Assembly (NCBI GenBank): GCA_040224245.1 | Contig: JBEGIR010000031.1 | Location: 1-46,390, forward strand | DNA: 46,390 nt | Source: Puniceicoccaceae bacterium | Lineage (GTDB): Bacteria > Verrucomicrobiota > Verrucomicrobiia > Opitutales > JAFGAQ01 | Reading direction: 5' to 3' | In this document: positions 1 through 8,829 of the stretch, piece by piece | Layout: each line of letters starts with the position of its first letter | How positions within the stretch are numbered: the stretch's first letter is position 1 | Made by a program: the position numbers and the translations under genes | Notes under the pieces: generated by a model | The model's database searches: none | What the model saw: the letters and a program-made list of their open reading frames with translations, nothing else | Told to the model about the DNA's origin: nothing

Positions 1-1
1 T

Positions 2-823
2 CCGGATTTACCGTGGATCCTGCAACGCATTCTGATTTCGACGACTGAGCTGGATCCCGTTCAGGTGCGGGCCTACGTGGTTTCGATGAGCGCACCGTTC
101 TTCTGCCTGCTGCTGAGTGCAGCCATCAGCCTGCCCTTTCGTCATCGATGGCAGGTATTCGGTATTCTCTCATTGCACTGCGTGCTTCACCTGGTGCTCG
201 ACAGTTTGCAGGAAAAAGCACATTTGGGCGTTCTCTTTTTGGCTCCACTGCACTGGCAAACCTACCAGTGGGAGCTATTCAGCATGGACGGCTGGGTCTC
301 CATCCTTCTCACCCTCCTGGGAGCACTCACATTGCTCAGTGGTTTCTGGGGAGGATTGAAGTTTCCAGGCATTGCACTCGACGCGCATTGCCGCATGCGA
401 ACCTGGTTCACAAGCCTGCTACTGGCAATCTCCTACCTGCTGCTACCCATGCTCTGCATGGAGGCCGTCATCAGATCCAATGTGCACGATCTTCGGGTGT
501 GGAAGGGATCAGAGCAGCGGACCGGACAGGTCGTCCACTTTGACCGAGCCTGGTATGCTCCTGGCACTGAAGTGGGTATCGGAAGCATTCGAAGCGCTGT
601 CATCCGGGACCCAATGCCCATCGAAGGGATTCGGCAGAATGAACCCGCACTGGTTTCGACAACCGCTATCTTCAAGGATGAGGAAACCCTGCTTGCCGGA
701 GACGTAACGGTGCATCCACCACAGCGGCGCTTTTATACCACTCTGCTTGGGCTGTTGGGAATCCTCTGGATCTGGTTACTGCCGCACCTTCCCTGGTGCC
801 AAAACGGTCGCAAGACCTCATGA
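2..823 (+). CDS. Membrane protein, possible YdjM-like metal-dependent hydrolase (5' truncated)
   Basis: The reading frame is open from base 2, so the gene starts before the window; a GTG at 65 is an internal alternative. At least 273 residues are present. The first visible residues include PDLPWIL. These are followed by hydrophobic segments, one containing LHLVLDSLQ and then APLHWQTYQW. Conserved His/Asp and aromatic residues between membrane segments are typical of the YdjM (LexA-binding inner-membrane hydrolase) family. The C-terminal third is a non-membrane, presumably periplasmic domain followed by a last hydrophobic helix (LLGLLGILWIWLLPHL). The assignment rests on motif resemblance only and the enzymatic role is unproven. 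It converges with the next gene, with a 19-bp gap. Confidence 0.5.
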   Translation, partial: PDLPWILQRILISTTELDPVQVRAYVVSMSAPFFCLLLSAAISLPFRHRWQVFGILSLHCVLHLVLDSLQEKAHLGVLFLAPLHWQTYQWELFSMDGWVSILLTLLGALTLLSGFWGGLKFPGIALDAHCRMRTWFTSLLLAISYLLLPMLCMEAVIRSNVHDLRVWKGSEQRTGQVVHFDRAWYAPGTEVGIGSIRSAVIRDPMPIEGIRQNEPALVSTTAIFKDEETLLAGDVTVHPPQRRFYTTLLGLLGILWIWLLPHLPWCQNGRKTS

Positions 824-842
824 TGTTCGGGAATTGCCCTGC

Positions 843-1604
843 TCAGGGGCCAAGTATCACACGGTAGTATCCCTGTGGGACCCACCGCAAATTCGCGATG
901 CGCTGGGCCTCCTGCATTGCAAACTGGTCGAGTGCGGAAATCCCGCTCGATTCCTGCAAGATGGGAGATCCCAGACTGCCTTCCGTACTCACCCATACCA
1001 ATACTTCGACCGGTCGCCACAACATATTCGAAAGATCCACATCGATTGGGTTTTCCGGATAGTGAAAGCTCGCAACCTCTTCCCTGAGGGTTTCGGACTC
1101 AAACACCATGACTGCAAATCGCTCTGTCCCGGATGAAACGGGCTGTGCCCGCTCGCCAAGTGTATGAAAAGTATGCCACAGCTCTCCCTCGAGCAGTACA
1201 CTTGGATCCAAAAGCTCCGCCTCCAGAGCGACAGGTTTCAGTATGTCCTGTGCATTCAGTGAGGCGTTCCAGGAGAACGGACTCAGCATGCGCGGATTCT
1301 GGTTATCGAGGTAGGTTTCGGGCTGCAGTAGTTTCCACCCAAAATCATACTCGCTCGGGAGAAAAAGGGGCACACTGTCCGAGAGCAAAGCCTGATCGCG
1401 CAAATTCCGATGATCCTCTGATGCATCGAGTTTGATGAAAGAAACGTAGGGTTCGGAAACCTGAACATCAAGAAATCCGGGCAGTTCGACTCGAAACAGA
1501 AAAAACCCTACCCCGTGTACGAAAAGACCCACCGCAATCGCAATCCATGCGACAGGGGTGGGTGCTAAATTTTCGACGATCTGTACCAGGCGTTCGCGTA
1601 CCAT
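843..1604 (-). CDS. TonB-like protein with one N-terminal membrane anchor
   Basis: This is a 253-aa protein. A short cytoplasmic start is followed by a single membrane helix at about residues 17-37 (PVAWIAIAVGLFVHGVGFFLF). The last ~65 residues read like a TonB C-terminal domain: WRPVEVLVWVSTEGSLGSPI, then SSG..ALDQFAMQEAQ and LRWVPQG, matching the family pattern of a beta strand, G, an SSG..LD..A helix and a final strand. The middle lacks the Pro/Lys-rich spacer of classical TonB. TonB links the proton motive force of ExbBD to outer-membrane receptors; whether this protein does so is inference. It lies 89 bp downstream of rpmE2 on the same strand and may be co-transcribed. A divergent periplasmic protein with a TonB-like fold is the alternative. 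Confidence 0.5.
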   Translation of the reverse strand: MVRERLVQIVENLAPTPVAWIAIAVGLFVHGVGFFLFRVELPGFLDVQVSEPYVSFIKLDASEDHRNLRDQALLSDSVPLFLPSEYDFGWKLLQPETYLDNQNPRMLSPFSWNASLNAQDILKPVALEAELLDPSVLLEGELWHTFHTLGERAQPVSSGTERFAVMVFESETLREEVASFHYPENPIDVDLSNMLWRPVEVLVWVSTEGSLGSPILQESSGISALDQFAMQEAQRIANLRWVPQGYYRVILGP

Positions 1605-1693
1605 ATTCCGAGACGAGTCCCGTGCACCTTAGCTCCAAGCAACGCAGGAGTTCAATGCAATTGTGGAAACCCGAAAGCGCGCCCGGAAGCGAT

Positions 1694-1942
1694 CTACTTG
1701 CGACGACGTCCGAACTTGGTCTGGAACTTCTCGACGCGGCCCGCCGTGTCGACGAAGCGCTTCTGGCCCGTAAAGACCGGATGCGAGTCTGACGTAATGT
1801 CCTGTACGAACACGTTGTACTCGACTCCGTCGATGGTCTCCTTGCGCTTCGACTTCATGGTCGATTCGGTCAGAAACTGCTTGCCGGATGAAACGTCGAT
1901 GAAACAAGTTGGATAAACTTCAGGATGACCTTCTTTTTTCAC
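1694..1942 (-). CDS. rpmE2: 50S ribosomal protein L31 type B
   Basis: The 82-aa product matches type B L31 along its whole length: MKKEGHPEVYPTCFIDVSSG at the start, then a central YNVFVQDITSDSHPVFTGQKRF and a basic tail ending GRRRK. It lacks the CxxC zinc-ribbon cysteines of type A L31; only one Cys is present. The start is a GTG at 1942, chosen because family members begin MKK.HP and no other start gives this. L31 sits at the subunit interface of the ribosome. It lies 22 bp downstream of rpmJ on the same strand, the arrangement of the E. coli ykgM-ykgO pair, where the zinc-free paralogues are induced under zinc starvation. Confidence 0.95.
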   Translation of the reverse strand: MKKEGHPEVYPTCFIDVSSGKQFLTESTMKSKRKETIDGVEYNVFVQDITSDSHPVFTGQKRFVDTAGRVEKFQTKFGRRRK

Positions 1943-1964
1943 GGTAAAAAATCAGTTGAGCGGA

Positions 1965-2090
1965 TTAACCCTGACGCGCCTTGAAGCGGGGGTTAGTCTT
2001 GTTGATTACGTAAACCCGTCCCTTGCGCCGGACAACCTGGCAATCCGGATGGCGGTTTTTCAGAGACTTAATTGACGATACTACTTTCAT
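1965..2090 (-). CDS. rpmJ: 50S ribosomal protein L36 (zinc-free type)
   Basis: The 41-aa product begins [20 protein letters not shown] and ends NPRFKARQG, the length and sequence pattern of the cysteine-poor L36 paralogue (YkgO type). Only one Cys is present, so the CCHC zinc site of ordinary L36 is missing. The ATG at 2088-2090 gives the family start; the frame continues upstream, but the extra residues are not part of the family. A good sigma70-like promoter lies directly upstream, leaving a very short leader. rpmE2 follows 22 bp downstream. Confidence 0.93.
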   Translation of the reverse strand: MKVVSSIKSLKNRHPDCQVVRRKGRVYVINKTNPRFKARQG

Positions 2091-2103
2091 AGGAAAAACG
2101 GCT

Positions 2104-2132
2104 ATAAGATGGGTTTCCCGAAGTCGTGTCAA
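2104..2132 (-). promoter_or_regulatory. Sigma70-type promoter for rpmJ-rpmE2
   Basis: Read on the minus strand there is a perfect -35 (TTGACA, complement of 2127-2132), a 17-bp spacer and a -10 TCTTAT (complement of 2104-2109). The -10 lies 13 bp before the rpmJ ATG, so transcription would begin only a few bases before the start codon. I see no clear Zur-type inverted repeat overlapping it. Confidence 0.55.
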
Positions 2133-2305
2133 ACCATTAGTTCCAAAATTTCCTGAATCCGAAGCATCGACACCAGCCATCAAAAACGGATAAATCCGCC
2201 ATCATCGTCCATGCCATTCGGATCAGGGGCAACAGCTTCTGGGTTGACGCACGCGGGGAAAAGCATAGCTTCCCACCATTTTCTTTTGCAAAGGAATCTA
2301 TAATC

Positions 2306-3712
2306 GTGAATCGCGTCTACATCAAAACTTACGGCTGCCAAATGAATGAGCGCGACTCTGAAGCCGTCGCCGCCATGCTGCGCAATCGCGGCTATTCGAT
2401 GGTCGCCAGCGAACACGAAGCCGATATCGTGTTGCTCAATACCTGCTCAGTGCGCGATCAGGCGGAGCAGAAAGCGATCGGTAAGGCAGGTTACCTGACC
2501 GCACGCAAGCGACAGGACCCCAAATTTCTGGTCGGTATCATGGGATGCATGGCACAGAATCGCGGAACCGAATTGCTCGACCGCCTCCCCGATCTTGATC
2601 TCGTGGTGGGAACCCAAAAATTTCACCGCGTTCCCGATCACCTGGATCATCTCATCGCAAGTCTGAACGGGCAAGGTCCACGTCCGAGTTCGCTTGTGGA
2701 TCTCGAGGCGGAGCAGGAGTCTCAAAATACGATTCGTGATCACAATGCTGAGACTGGCGTCTCCTCCTTTGTTTCAATCATGCAGGGCTGCAACATGCGT
2801 TGCAATTTCTGCATCGTTCCCAAAACACGGGGTGCCGAACGCAGCCGCCCCATTGAGCACATTTTGGAAGAAATCGAGGAATTGGTTGAGAAGGGAACGC
2901 GAGAGGTCACCTTGCTCGGCCAGATTGTCACCAGCTACGGACGCGACATTCTTCCATTTAAACAACAGAAGAGTCCGTTTGTGCAACTGCTCGAGCGTGT
3001 CAATGAGGTCAAGGGACTCGAGCGCATTCGTTTCACTTCCCCCCACCCGCGCGGATTCAAGCAGGATCTGATCGAAGCCTATCGCGATCTTCCCAAGCTC
3101 TGCGAATACGTGCACCTTCCGCTGCAGAGCGGTTCCGACCGTATGTTGAAGGCCATGAATCGCCCCTATCGGGTGGAGAGCTTCATGAACATCGTCAACG
3201 GTCTGAAGGTTGCGGCCCCAGGCATGACCTTCTCAACCGATATCATTGTCGGATATCCGGGTGAATCTGATGCCGACTTTGAAGAGACGGTGCGCATCTT
3301 TGAGCAGGTCGGGTTTGATATGGGATTCATCTTCAAATACAGCCCACGCTCCGGAACGGTCTCGGCTGAACTGGAAGATGATGTGCCCAAGGAGGTGAAG
3401 GAGGAGCGGAACCAGCGCCTGCTTGAGATCCTGCAACGCCAATCCCTGCAAACCAATGAATCACTGGTGGGAACGGTGCAGGAAATTCTGGTGGAAGGCC
3501 CCGCCCGCAAGGGGGAAAACATGCTCATGGGGCGCAATCGTGGTTTTCGCAAAGTCATTTTCAAGGGACAACCCCGGCTGATAGGGGAGTTGGTTCCCGT
3601 TCGCATTCTCGACGCAACGGTCACCACTGTGCGCGGAGAACTGGAACTGAGCGGAATGGACCCTGAGGAAGCCCCGACACTGTCAGAGACTGCAGAAGTG
3701 CTCGGTGCTTGA
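2306..3712 (+). CDS. miaB: tRNA-2-methylthio-N6-dimethylallyladenosine synthase
   Basis: MiaB is a radical-SAM methylthiotransferase that converts i6A37 to ms2i6A37 in tRNAs reading UNN codons. The 468-aa protein has the UPF0004 N-terminal domain with its three cluster cysteines at C11, C47 and C81. The radical-SAM motif CNMRCNFC has C162, C166 and C169. A C-terminal TRAM-like region covers the last ~70 residues. The length is normal. The start is GTG 2306, preceded by AAGGAA at 2291-2296; this is one of the few clear ribosome-binding sites in the window. It is transcribed divergently from rpmJ and converges with the next gene. Confidence 0.95.
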   Translation: MNRVYIKTYGCQMNERDSEAVAAMLRNRGYSMVASEHEADIVLLNTCSVRDQAEQKAIGKAGYLTARKRQDPKFLVGIMGCMAQNRGTELLDRLPDLDLVVGTQKFHRVPDHLDHLIASLNGQGPRPSSLVDLEAEQESQNTIRDHNAETGVSSFVSIMQGCNMRCNFCIVPKTRGAERSRPIEHILEEIEELVEKGTREVTLLGQIVTSYGRDILPFKQQKSPFVQLLERVNEVKGLERIRFTSPHPRGFKQDLIEAYRDLPKLCEYVHLPLQSGSDRMLKAMNRPYRVESFMNIVNGLKVAAPGMTFSTDIIVGYPGESDADFEETVRIFEQVGFDMGFIFKYSPRSGTVSAELEDDVPKEVKEERNQRLLEILQRQSLQTNESLVGTVQEILVEGPARKGENMLMGRNRGFRKVIFKGQPRLIGELVPVRILDATVTTVRGELELSGMDPEEAPTLSETAEVLGA

Positions 3713-3751
3713 GGCATCGTCCAGAGAACCCGCACCCAAATCCAGTGAACA

Positions 3752-4420
3752 TCAATTCGCCGACGCAGATGCCGATCCCTTGCGCGAAGACCCCAAAAAG
3801 GTAAATGCCGCCAGCAGTGTGACAAAGAGATTCGCCACCGTAATGACAGCAGAAAACCCAAGCGTGACCGCTGTCGAACCCAGCGGAGTATTCAGCCAGG
3901 ATGACACACTTCCGGCCAGCCGATATACGCCAGTGTCAACCGACAACGAACCGCGAACCCAGAAGTAATAAGCAATGCACAGCAGCAATGCGAATGTATC
4001 CCTGCTTGTCAGTGAGCGAAAACTCAATCCTTTTGCCCCCGCCCAATAGCGCTGAGCCGCCGCCAGCAGAGAAATCACCAGGAAGTAAGCAACGGCCCAG
4101 AAAAAATACGGATCGTAGTAGGCGGGAGAGCGACCCACAATCGATTCAAACACGTCCCGCTTCGCGCGGGTCGAATAAAAGAGGTCCATCGTGATCAGGT
4201 TTGCCGGATCCCTCTGAATCATTGCCGCACGCGCCACTGCGACAAATGGACTTGCGGGGTAACGCGAAATCAGTTCGGCAAAGGCCAGGGTGGCTCCCAC
4301 GTTTTGCTTACCCTCGATTTTCTGGATGCCTTCCTGAAACAGGTTGCCGGAGCGCACCAGAAACTGCGCTACCCAGGCCAGCAGGGAGACGAAGACGATC
4401 AACAGGATGAGTTTTTTCAT
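3752..4420 (-). CDS. Hypothetical multi-pass membrane protein
   Basis: This is a 222-aa product with the start set at the ATG at 4418-4420 (MKKLILLIVFVSLLAWVAQ), which gives a typical N-terminal membrane helix; the frame stays open for 10 more codons upstream. A soluble, probably periplasmic stretch of about 75 residues follows. It contains AFAELISRYPASPFVAVARA, which resembles a single TPR-like helix pair. Three or four further membrane helices lie in the C-terminal half. I do not recognise a named family. It converges with miaB (39-bp gap) and lies downstream of ackA-pta on the same strand after a 219-bp gap in which I see no other gene. Confidence 0.6.
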   Translation of the reverse strand: MKKLILLIVFVSLLAWVAQFLVRSGNLFQEGIQKIEGKQNVGATLAFAELISRYPASPFVAVARAAMIQRDPANLITMDLFYSTRAKRDVFESIVGRSPAYYDPYFFWAVAYFLVISLLAAAQRYWAGAKGLSFRSLTSRDTFALLLCIAYYFWVRGSLSVDTGVYRLAGSVSSWLNTPLGSTAVTLGFSAVITVANLFVTLLAAFTFLGSSRKGSASASAN

Positions 4421-4639
4421 GAATGCAGATGGGAGGGGACCTGCGAACACCGAATGCGCTTTGCGGGGAAATTCAAGCCCGAATCCTGAAACTCACACCA
4501 CCGCTGGCAGAGTCGGAGCACACGCCTGCACGGCAAGGAGCACCTGGATCCGGGTACTTTGAATTATTCCCATGTTGAAATCAGCATTTTTGCCAAATTT
4601 CACTACGGATTTACTCTCACTGCTCTCGGACTGAAACGC

Positions 4640-6757
4640 TCAGAGCAGGTCCTCACGCTGCTGAGCCTGAATAGCGGTGAGCGCGATGGTGTAGATGATG
4701 TCGTCGACCAGTGCCCCGCGCGAGAGGTCGTTCACCGGTTTGTTCAACCCCTGCAGCATGGGACCGATCGAAATCACGTTGGCCGAGCGCTGCACGGCTT
4801 TGTAAGTCGTATTGCCCGTGTTCAGATCGGGAAAAATGAAAACATTAGCCTTGCCGGCAACCGGGCTGTCTGGTGCCTTCTTCGCCGCAACATCAGCTGT
4901 CGATGCTGCATCATACTGCAAGGGACCATCAATGAGCAGGTCGGGGCGCAACTCCCGCACAAGACGGGTCGCTTCCACCACTTTGTCCACATCCTTCCCG
5001 GAACCTGAACCAAGCGTACTGTAGCTGATCATGGCGATCGAGGGTTCCATGCCGAAGGCCTTGGCCGACTCCGCACTCTGGATCGCAATATCGGCCAGTT
5101 CCTCAGCATCGGGGTCGGGATTGATCGCACAGTCCCCATAGACCAGCACCTGCTCAGGCAGACACATGAAAAAGATCGATGAGACGATCTTCGCTTCCTT
5201 ATGGGTCTTGATCAGCTGCAATGCCGGACGCACCGTATTGGCAGAGGAATGCACCGCACCGGAAACCAGGCCATCCACTTCCCCGAGTGCTAGCATCATC
5301 GTTCCGAGCACCACGTTGTCCGAGAGGTGATCCTTGGCAATCTCTTCGGTCATGTTCTTGTGCTTGCGCATCTCAACCAAAGGTGGAACATACTTGGCAA
5401 GCACCTTCTCGGGTTCGATGATTTGCAATTCATCCGGGATCACGACACCGAGAGCCTCAGCCTGTGCCTGAATCTCGCTCTCAACACCAAGCAGGATGCA
5501 ATCACTGATACCGCGCAGCTGGCACGAAATCGCCGCCTGAATCGTGCGCGGCTCATTGCCCTCGGGCAACACAATACGCTTGCGACGCGACGACGCCCGT
5601 CGCGCAAGCATGTGCCGAAAGGCCGCTGGCGAAAGCCGGGTTTTCACTGCTGTGGCAAGGGCTTTTCGTATCCACCCTCCATCAATGGAGCGCGCAACGA
5701 GGTCCATCGCCTTGTTGATGCGTTCGCTGTCATCCGCCGGAATTTCCGGGTTCATTTCTGTCAATGCCTTGGCTGTTTGAAAAGAAGTCAGATTCACACG
5801 CAACACGGGCAATCCGGTATCCCATGCCTTGCGGCAGAACTTGAGCACACGCTCGTCGGGCTCCATGTCGCCCGTGAGAATCAACCCCGCAATTTGCGCA
5901 CCATTCACCGCAGCCATGGCGGCGGCCACGATGATTTCATTGCGATCCGAAGGGGTCACCAGCAAGTTGCCCGTTTTCAACACCCAGAGCATGTTCGGGA
6001 TCGAACGGGCGCACAGTTCGATGTTGCGCACACGTCGGTTTTCCATCTGCCCCTCAAACAGGGGGGTGGCGTGGATGAGCTTTGCCACATCCTTGGTTCG
6101 CGGAGCGAGCAGATCCTTGGCATACGGAACAATGCCGATAAGATCGAGTTCGCGTCGTTCAAACACCGGACACTGGTTCTTCAGTTGTCGAGCCATGGCA
6201 TCGATGCTCTCCGAAAGCGGACGATCCGCCACAATCTCGAGCGCTGCCTTGTTGATGATCGATCCCACCACACTTCCCTGGTATTCCAAAACCGCGATTT
6301 CGATCTGCCGGTTCAGTTCTTCAGGACTGCAATCATGCAGTTGCGAGACCAAAATGACTTCCGCACTGAGGGTTTGCACAATGCGTTTGTTGAGCATTGC
6401 GCCCATGGGAAAATCTTCCGTCTGCAGCAGTCCTTCCACCACCATGACATCAAATCCCTGCGCAGCCTGATTGAAGCGCTGCACGATCTGCTCCATCAAC
6501 AATTCGGTGCGGTCTTCGCTGATGTAGCTTCGCACCTCGGAAAGCGGCATGGGGTCAGGGGGAACAACTGCAGTCTCCGAGGCAATAAATCGCGTCGAAC
6601 AATCTTCCGTGTCACCACGACTGTGCAGGGGTTGTGAGATCGGTTTGAAGAAACCAACCCGAACTCCCTGGCGATCCAGTGCGCGAAACAATCCGATGGA
6701 AATGGTTGAAAGCCCTACTTTGGCTCCAGTGGGAATCGTGAGAAGAATGTGATTCAT
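4640..6757 (-). CDS. pta: Phosphate acetyltransferase, full-length three-domain form
   Basis: Pta interconverts acetyl-CoA plus phosphate and acetyl phosphate plus CoA. The 705-aa protein has the E. coli-type layout. An N-terminal BioD-like domain begins MNHILLTIPTGAKVGLST, a central DRTGG domain covers about residues 210-330, and the catalytic PTA_PTB domain runs from about residue 380 (KRIVLPEGNEPRTIQAA). The catalytic domain keeps VDGLVSGAVHSSANTVRPAL, GDCAINPDP and the NDLSRGA motif whose Ser-Arg is important in PTA_PTB enzymes. The P-loop of the BioD-like domain is degenerate (no Lys before Ser/Thr), as in E. coli Pta. It lies 47 bp downstream of ackA on the same strand, probably an ackA-pta operon. 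No ribosome-binding site is visible. Confidence 0.95.
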   Translation of the reverse strand: MNHILLTIPTGAKVGLSTISIGLFRALDRQGVRVGFFKPISQPLHSRGDTEDCSTRFIASETAVVPPDPMPLSEVRSYISEDRTELLMEQIVQRFNQAAQGFDVMVVEGLLQTEDFPMGAMLNKRIVQTLSAEVILVSQLHDCSPEELNRQIEIAVLEYQGSVVGSIINKAALEIVADRPLSESIDAMARQLKNQCPVFERRELDLIGIVPYAKDLLAPRTKDVAKLIHATPLFEGQMENRRVRNIELCARSIPNMLWVLKTGNLLVTPSDRNEIIVAAAMAAVNGAQIAGLILTGDMEPDERVLKFCRKAWDTGLPVLRVNLTSFQTAKALTEMNPEIPADDSERINKAMDLVARSIDGGWIRKALATAVKTRLSPAAFRHMLARRASSRRKRIVLPEGNEPRTIQAAISCQLRGISDCILLGVESEIQAQAEALGVVIPDELQIIEPEKVLAKYVPPLVEMRKHKNMTEEIAKDHLSDNVVLGTMMLALGEVDGLVSGAVHSSANTVRPALQLIKTHKEAKIVSSIFFMCLPEQVLVYGDCAINPDPDAEELADIAIQSAESAKAFGMEPSIAMISYSTLGSGSGKDVDKVVEATRLVRELRPDLLIDGPLQYDAASTADVAAKKAPDSPVAGKANVFIFPDLNTGNTTYKAVQRSANVISIGPMLQGLNKPVNDLSRGALVDDIIYTIALTAIQAQQREDLL

Positions 6758-6804
6758 GGTCGTTGTAAATGGGTTGCAGGTGTGCAGTATTCGACTGGAA
6801 GGCG

Positions 6805-7992
6805 TCAGCGGGCACGCAAGGTTTCAGCGGTCTCCATGGCGATCATCAGTTCTTCGTTAGTGGGAATGACGTAAACCGCTACCGGACTGTCCGGAGGGCT
6901 GATGCGGCCATCCGACTCACCGCCATGCGTGGCATTCGCAACTGGATCCACTTGCACTCCGAGAAATCCGAGGCGTCGTACCACAGCCTCACGCAGCCAG
7001 GGATTGTGCTCGCCAATGCCACCTGTAAACACGATGGCATCGCAGTGATCCAGCGAAGTGCGAAGTGCTGCGAGGGATTTTGCCAGGCGGAAAACCAACA
7101 CATCCAGCGCAATCTGCGAACGCTCGTGCCCCTTTTCGGCGGCATCCACCAGCTCCCGCATGTCATTGGAGAGGCCTGAGAGGCCGAGCAATCCGCTCTT
7201 TTTGTTCAAAATCGCATCCACTTCTTCGATGGAATATCCCTTTTCCCGACATAAAAAACCATGGATGCTCGGATCAATATCACCGCAGCGCGTGCCCATC
7301 ACAAGCCCCTCGAGCGGGGTGAGTCCCATCGTGGTGTCCATGCTCTTGCCCGCCTGGGCTGCGGTTGCGCTCGACCCGTTGCCAAGGTGGGCCGACAAAA
7401 TGGAGGTGCTTTGCAGGGGCTTCCCAAGCCGCCGTGCCGCTTCACGATAGACGTAGTGGTGACTGGTTCCGTGAAAGCCGTAGCGCCGCACTCCCAATTC
7501 CTCGTAAAACTCGTAGGGCAGCGCATAGAGGTAGGCCTCGCGTGGGATGCTCTGGTGGAACGCAGTATCAAATACTCCCACATGCGGAATGTCACCGAAC
7601 ACTTTTCGGGCCATGCGAATGCCAGTCAGGTTGGCAGGATTGTGAAGCGGAGCCAGGTGATTGCAGGCCTCCACCTGCTCCATCATGGCCTCGTCGATCA
7701 CGGCAGATGCCTTGAATTTTTCCGCACCATGGACCACACGATGCCCAATGGATTGAATCTCGATGCCCGCCAACAAGCGCTCCGCAATCGCGTGCAATGC
7801 ATCCTCCAGGGTAGCTCCTGCGTGCAGGAAATCCTCAACAGTTCTGCCATCTTGCGTCCACTTGAGACGCGGTTTTGCCCCACCCAGGGGTTCCGCAACA
7901 CCCTTGAGCAGGCAGTCGTGACGGGCGGTGTCAAAAACCGCAAATTTCAACGACGAACTGCCGCAGTTAATAACCAGTGTATTCTCTGACAT
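6805..7992 (-). CDS. ackA: Acetate kinase
   Basis: AckA transfers phosphate between acetyl phosphate and ADP, giving ATP and acetate, or runs in reverse to activate acetate. The 395-aa protein has normal length. It shows the family motifs in order: NCGSSSLKF (N-terminus), GHRVVHG, FDTAFH, RRYGFHGTSH, HLGNGSS, MDTTMGLTPLEGLVMGTRCG and TGGIGEH near the C-terminus. The ATG at 7992 is preceded on the minus strand by GGAG four bases before the start, a good ribosome-binding site. It heads the ackA-pta operon. The 287-bp region upstream (7993-8279), shared with a divergent gene, shows no convincing gene; a TATTAT hexamer 12 bp before the start is only a weak -10 candidate. Confidence 0.96.
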   Translation of the reverse strand: MSENTLVINCGSSSLKFAVFDTARHDCLLKGVAEPLGGAKPRLKWTQDGRTVEDFLHAGATLEDALHAIAERLLAGIEIQSIGHRVVHGAEKFKASAVIDEAMMEQVEACNHLAPLHNPANLTGIRMARKVFGDIPHVGVFDTAFHQSIPREAYLYALPYEFYEELGVRRYGFHGTSHHYVYREAARRLGKPLQSTSILSAHLGNGSSATAAQAGKSMDTTMGLTPLEGLVMGTRCGDIDPSIHGFLCREKGYSIEEVDAILNKKSGLLGLSGLSNDMRELVDAAEKGHERSQIALDVLVFRLAKSLAALRTSLDHCDAIVFTGGIGEHNPWLREAVVRRLGFLGVQVDPVANATHGGESDGRISPPDSPVAVYVIPTNEELMIAMETAETLRAR

Positions 7993-8279
7993 GTTTCTCC
8001 AAGTATAATAGCTTCTCCTGCACCCCTTCCCAGCGGGTGGATTTTCAGAAACGCGTCCCCTGAAGCTACAGGAAAACTAATCCCGATTGCAATCCATTAA
8101 ACACCTGCTAATGCTGACATCACGGAATGCACGCCAAATCACTCTCACATGGAGTCGACCATCGTGCTTCGTGCTCCGTAAATTTCCGGTAGTGGATTCG
8201 CATATTTCCCTTTTTGTTCGTTTCAAAAGCACAAAGGACCTTTACAATCCGCCTGAAAATTGAGAACAATCGCCGCTTC

Positions 8280-8816
8280 ATGACACTCTTCTTTGCCACG
8301 CTTTTGGTTGCCCTGCTGCTCATCGGACTCGGCACTTTTCAACTGGTCGCTGCCGACCGGGCACAACGCACGGCAGTTCGCATGTTGCGCTCAAAACCTG
8401 CTGCCGTGGTACTGCTCGGCATCGCAACTGCGTGGTTCGTCTGGAAACTGACGCAGCTCGGCGCACCCGATTTCGGGAATTACAAGCACTGGCTGATCCT
8501 GCTGTTCATCGCAACCTCCGTTCTTTCCTATTTTTTCATCCCGGATTTTCTGGCCGTTCGCGGACTCGCAGCACTGTTGTTGCTCAGCTCAGATGCAGTG
8601 CTCGACGCCGCCTACATGGAACCCCCGACCACTCGTCTCTTTCTTGTCGGTTTCATCTATGCAGTGATTGTAGCATGCATGTATCTCGCCTCACTGCCCT
8701 ATCGACTCAGGGACTTTTACGAATGGCTGTTTCGGAAACCCTATCGCCCGCGCATATTGGCCGTCTGCTCACTGGCTTATGGTCTGTTGCTCGGGTGGAT
8801 CGCCTTCACCTACTAA
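8280..8816 (+). CDS. Hypothetical membrane protein upstream of gmk
   Basis: This is a 178-aa, very hydrophobic protein with about five membrane helices, beginning MTLFFATLLVALLLIGLGTF. The ATG at 8280 was chosen because it places the first helix at the N-terminus; the frame is open 22 codons further up, but that part is basic and not membrane-like. No catalytic motif is visible and I cannot name a family. It ends 13 bp before gmk on the same strand, so the two are probably co-transcribed. Confidence 0.65.
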   Translation: MTLFFATLLVALLLIGLGTFQLVAADRAQRTAVRMLRSKPAAVVLLGIATAWFVWKLTQLGAPDFGNYKHWLILLFIATSVLSYFFIPDFLAVRGLAALLLLSSDAVLDAAYMEPPTTRLFLVGFIYAVIVACMYLASLPYRLRDFYEWLFRKPYRPRILAVCSLAYGLLLGWIAFTY

Positions 8817-8829
8817 GCAACCGGCTCGC

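Noticed and set aside
2091-2170. Zur operator upstream of rpmJ
   Set aside because: No inverted repeat resembling a Zur box could be found; only a sigma70-like promoter is supported.
5327-6637. Long open frame on the plus strand opposite pta (436 codons)
   Set aside because: It has no recognisable domain and a His/Arg-rich composition typical of an antisense frame, and the minus strand clearly encodes Pta.
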